Part shown: one piece after another, positions 5,326-5,542 of the stretch
How the letters are laid out: each line of letters starts with the position of its first letter
Numbering within the stretch: position 1 is the first letter of the stretch
Origin: CAZAQS01 sp964486825
Lineage (GTDB): Bacteria; Chloroflexota; Anaerolineae; Anaerolineales; UBA4823
Reading direction: 5' to 3'
DNA length: 5,542 nucleotides
NCBI GenBank assembly: GCA_964486825.1
Contig: CAZAQS010000308.1
Coordinates: forward strand, 1 to 5,542
Translations under genes and position numbers: made by a program
Notes under the pieces: generated by a model
What the model saw: the letters and a program-made list of their open reading frames with translations, nothing else
The model's database searches: none
Told to the model about the DNA's origin: nothing

Positions 5326-5361
5326 AGGATGGATTTTACCACAATCCTGGTAAATCAGTTG
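5326..5361 (-). promoter_or_regulatory. Extended -10 promoter of the fluoride operon with overlapping inverted repeat
   Basis: On the minus strand TGGTAAAAT (5341-5333) matches an extended -10 box (TGnTATAAT with one change). No good -35 box is seen, as is common for extended -10 promoters. Seven bases separate it from the first base of the riboswitch (5325), so transcription should start at or near the aptamer. An imperfect inverted repeat, GATTTACCA and TGGTAAAATC with a 6-base spacer (5356-5332), covers the -10 and the region just upstream and could be a repressor site. Confidence 0.55.
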
Positions 5362-5457
5362 CAGAGGTCGGTGGTGTTCTAAATAGCCACTTATCCAGCT
5401 GATAGAGTAGTAATAACATTCGTTGCACAGCCATTTCCCAAGGCTTTCCAAAAGTCG

Positions 5458-5485
5458 AGCAGGGACAAGTCAAAAATGACCTGCT
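5458..5485. repeat. Interrupted hairpin in the upstream intergenic region
   Basis: AGCAGG (5458-5463) and CCTGCT (5480-5485) are perfect inverted arms, with TCA/TGA continuing the inner stem and a 6-base bulge on one side. No proper T-run follows on either strand, so I cannot call it a terminator. The remaining bases from 5362 to 5542 contain no gene with a ribosome binding site. A TTGACG at 5525-5530, near the window end, could be the -35 box of another promoter whose -10 would lie outside. Confidence 0.3.
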
Positions 5486-5542
5486 AAGGTGAAGGCGACG
5501 ATTAACAATTCATCGCGAAAGCCCTTGACGAAAAGAATATAC

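Noticed and set aside
5260..5451. Minus-strand 63-residue frame with several Cys residues upstream of the operon
   Set aside because: It runs through the promoter and the riboswitch aptamer and ends inside the terminator region; its composition follows the RNA structure, so it is not a credible gene.
5525..5542. TTGACG near the right edge as a promoter
   Set aside because: Only a -35-like box is inside the window; the -10 would be beyond the edge, so it cannot be supported.

Overview
This window is a fluoride-response locus from a bacterium. The genes are moderate in GC, closely packed and have short overlaps. The family mix (a DUF190 protein fused to four CBS domains, CrcB, a TauE/SafE permease, and zinc-ribbon/HEAT and PH-like proteins) would suit an environmental lineage such as Chloroflexota, but that assignment is a weak guess because there is no rRNA or marker gene.

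Left part (1-547), plus strand. The end of an unrecognised gene stops at 120. It is followed by a near-consensus sigma-70 promoter (TTGACA, 16 bp, TATAAT) and a complete fluoride (crcB-motif) riboswitch at 162-251. Its pseudoknot strand is also the 5' arm of an intrinsic terminator. The riboswitch controls an 81-residue soluble protein (302-547) of unknown function, which has a strong ribosome binding site.

Middle (548-752). No gene is seen here. It holds a promoter-like TATAAT and, at 696-711, an exact copy of the first hairpin of a fluoride riboswitch. The pseudoknot partner and terminator are missing, so this looks like a relic. It points into the 3' end of the converging operon.

Right part (753-5325), minus strand. 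A second complete fluoride riboswitch (5325 down to 5246) precedes five genes in one direction. In order of transcription these are: a 487-residue protein with a degenerate family I inorganic pyrophosphatase-like domain followed by two PH-like domains; a zinc-ribbon/HEAT-repeat protein with a 4-base stop/start overlap; the CrcB/Fluc fluoride channel; a DUF190 plus 4xCBS protein; and a TauE/SafE-type permease whose conserved N-terminus requires a non-ATG start. The leader between riboswitch and first gene contains a second long stem.

Reading of the whole: when fluoride binds the leader RNA, termination is avoided and the cell makes CrcB to expel fluoride, together with a set of accessory proteins of unknown role. 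The most notable is a probable pseudo-pyrophosphatase. Active pyrophosphatase is a classic fluoride target, so a catalytically altered homologue in a fluoride-induced operon may be a sensor, decoy or regulatory subunit. The right edge (5326-5542) holds the operon promoter, a possible operator and a weak hairpin, with no convincing gene.
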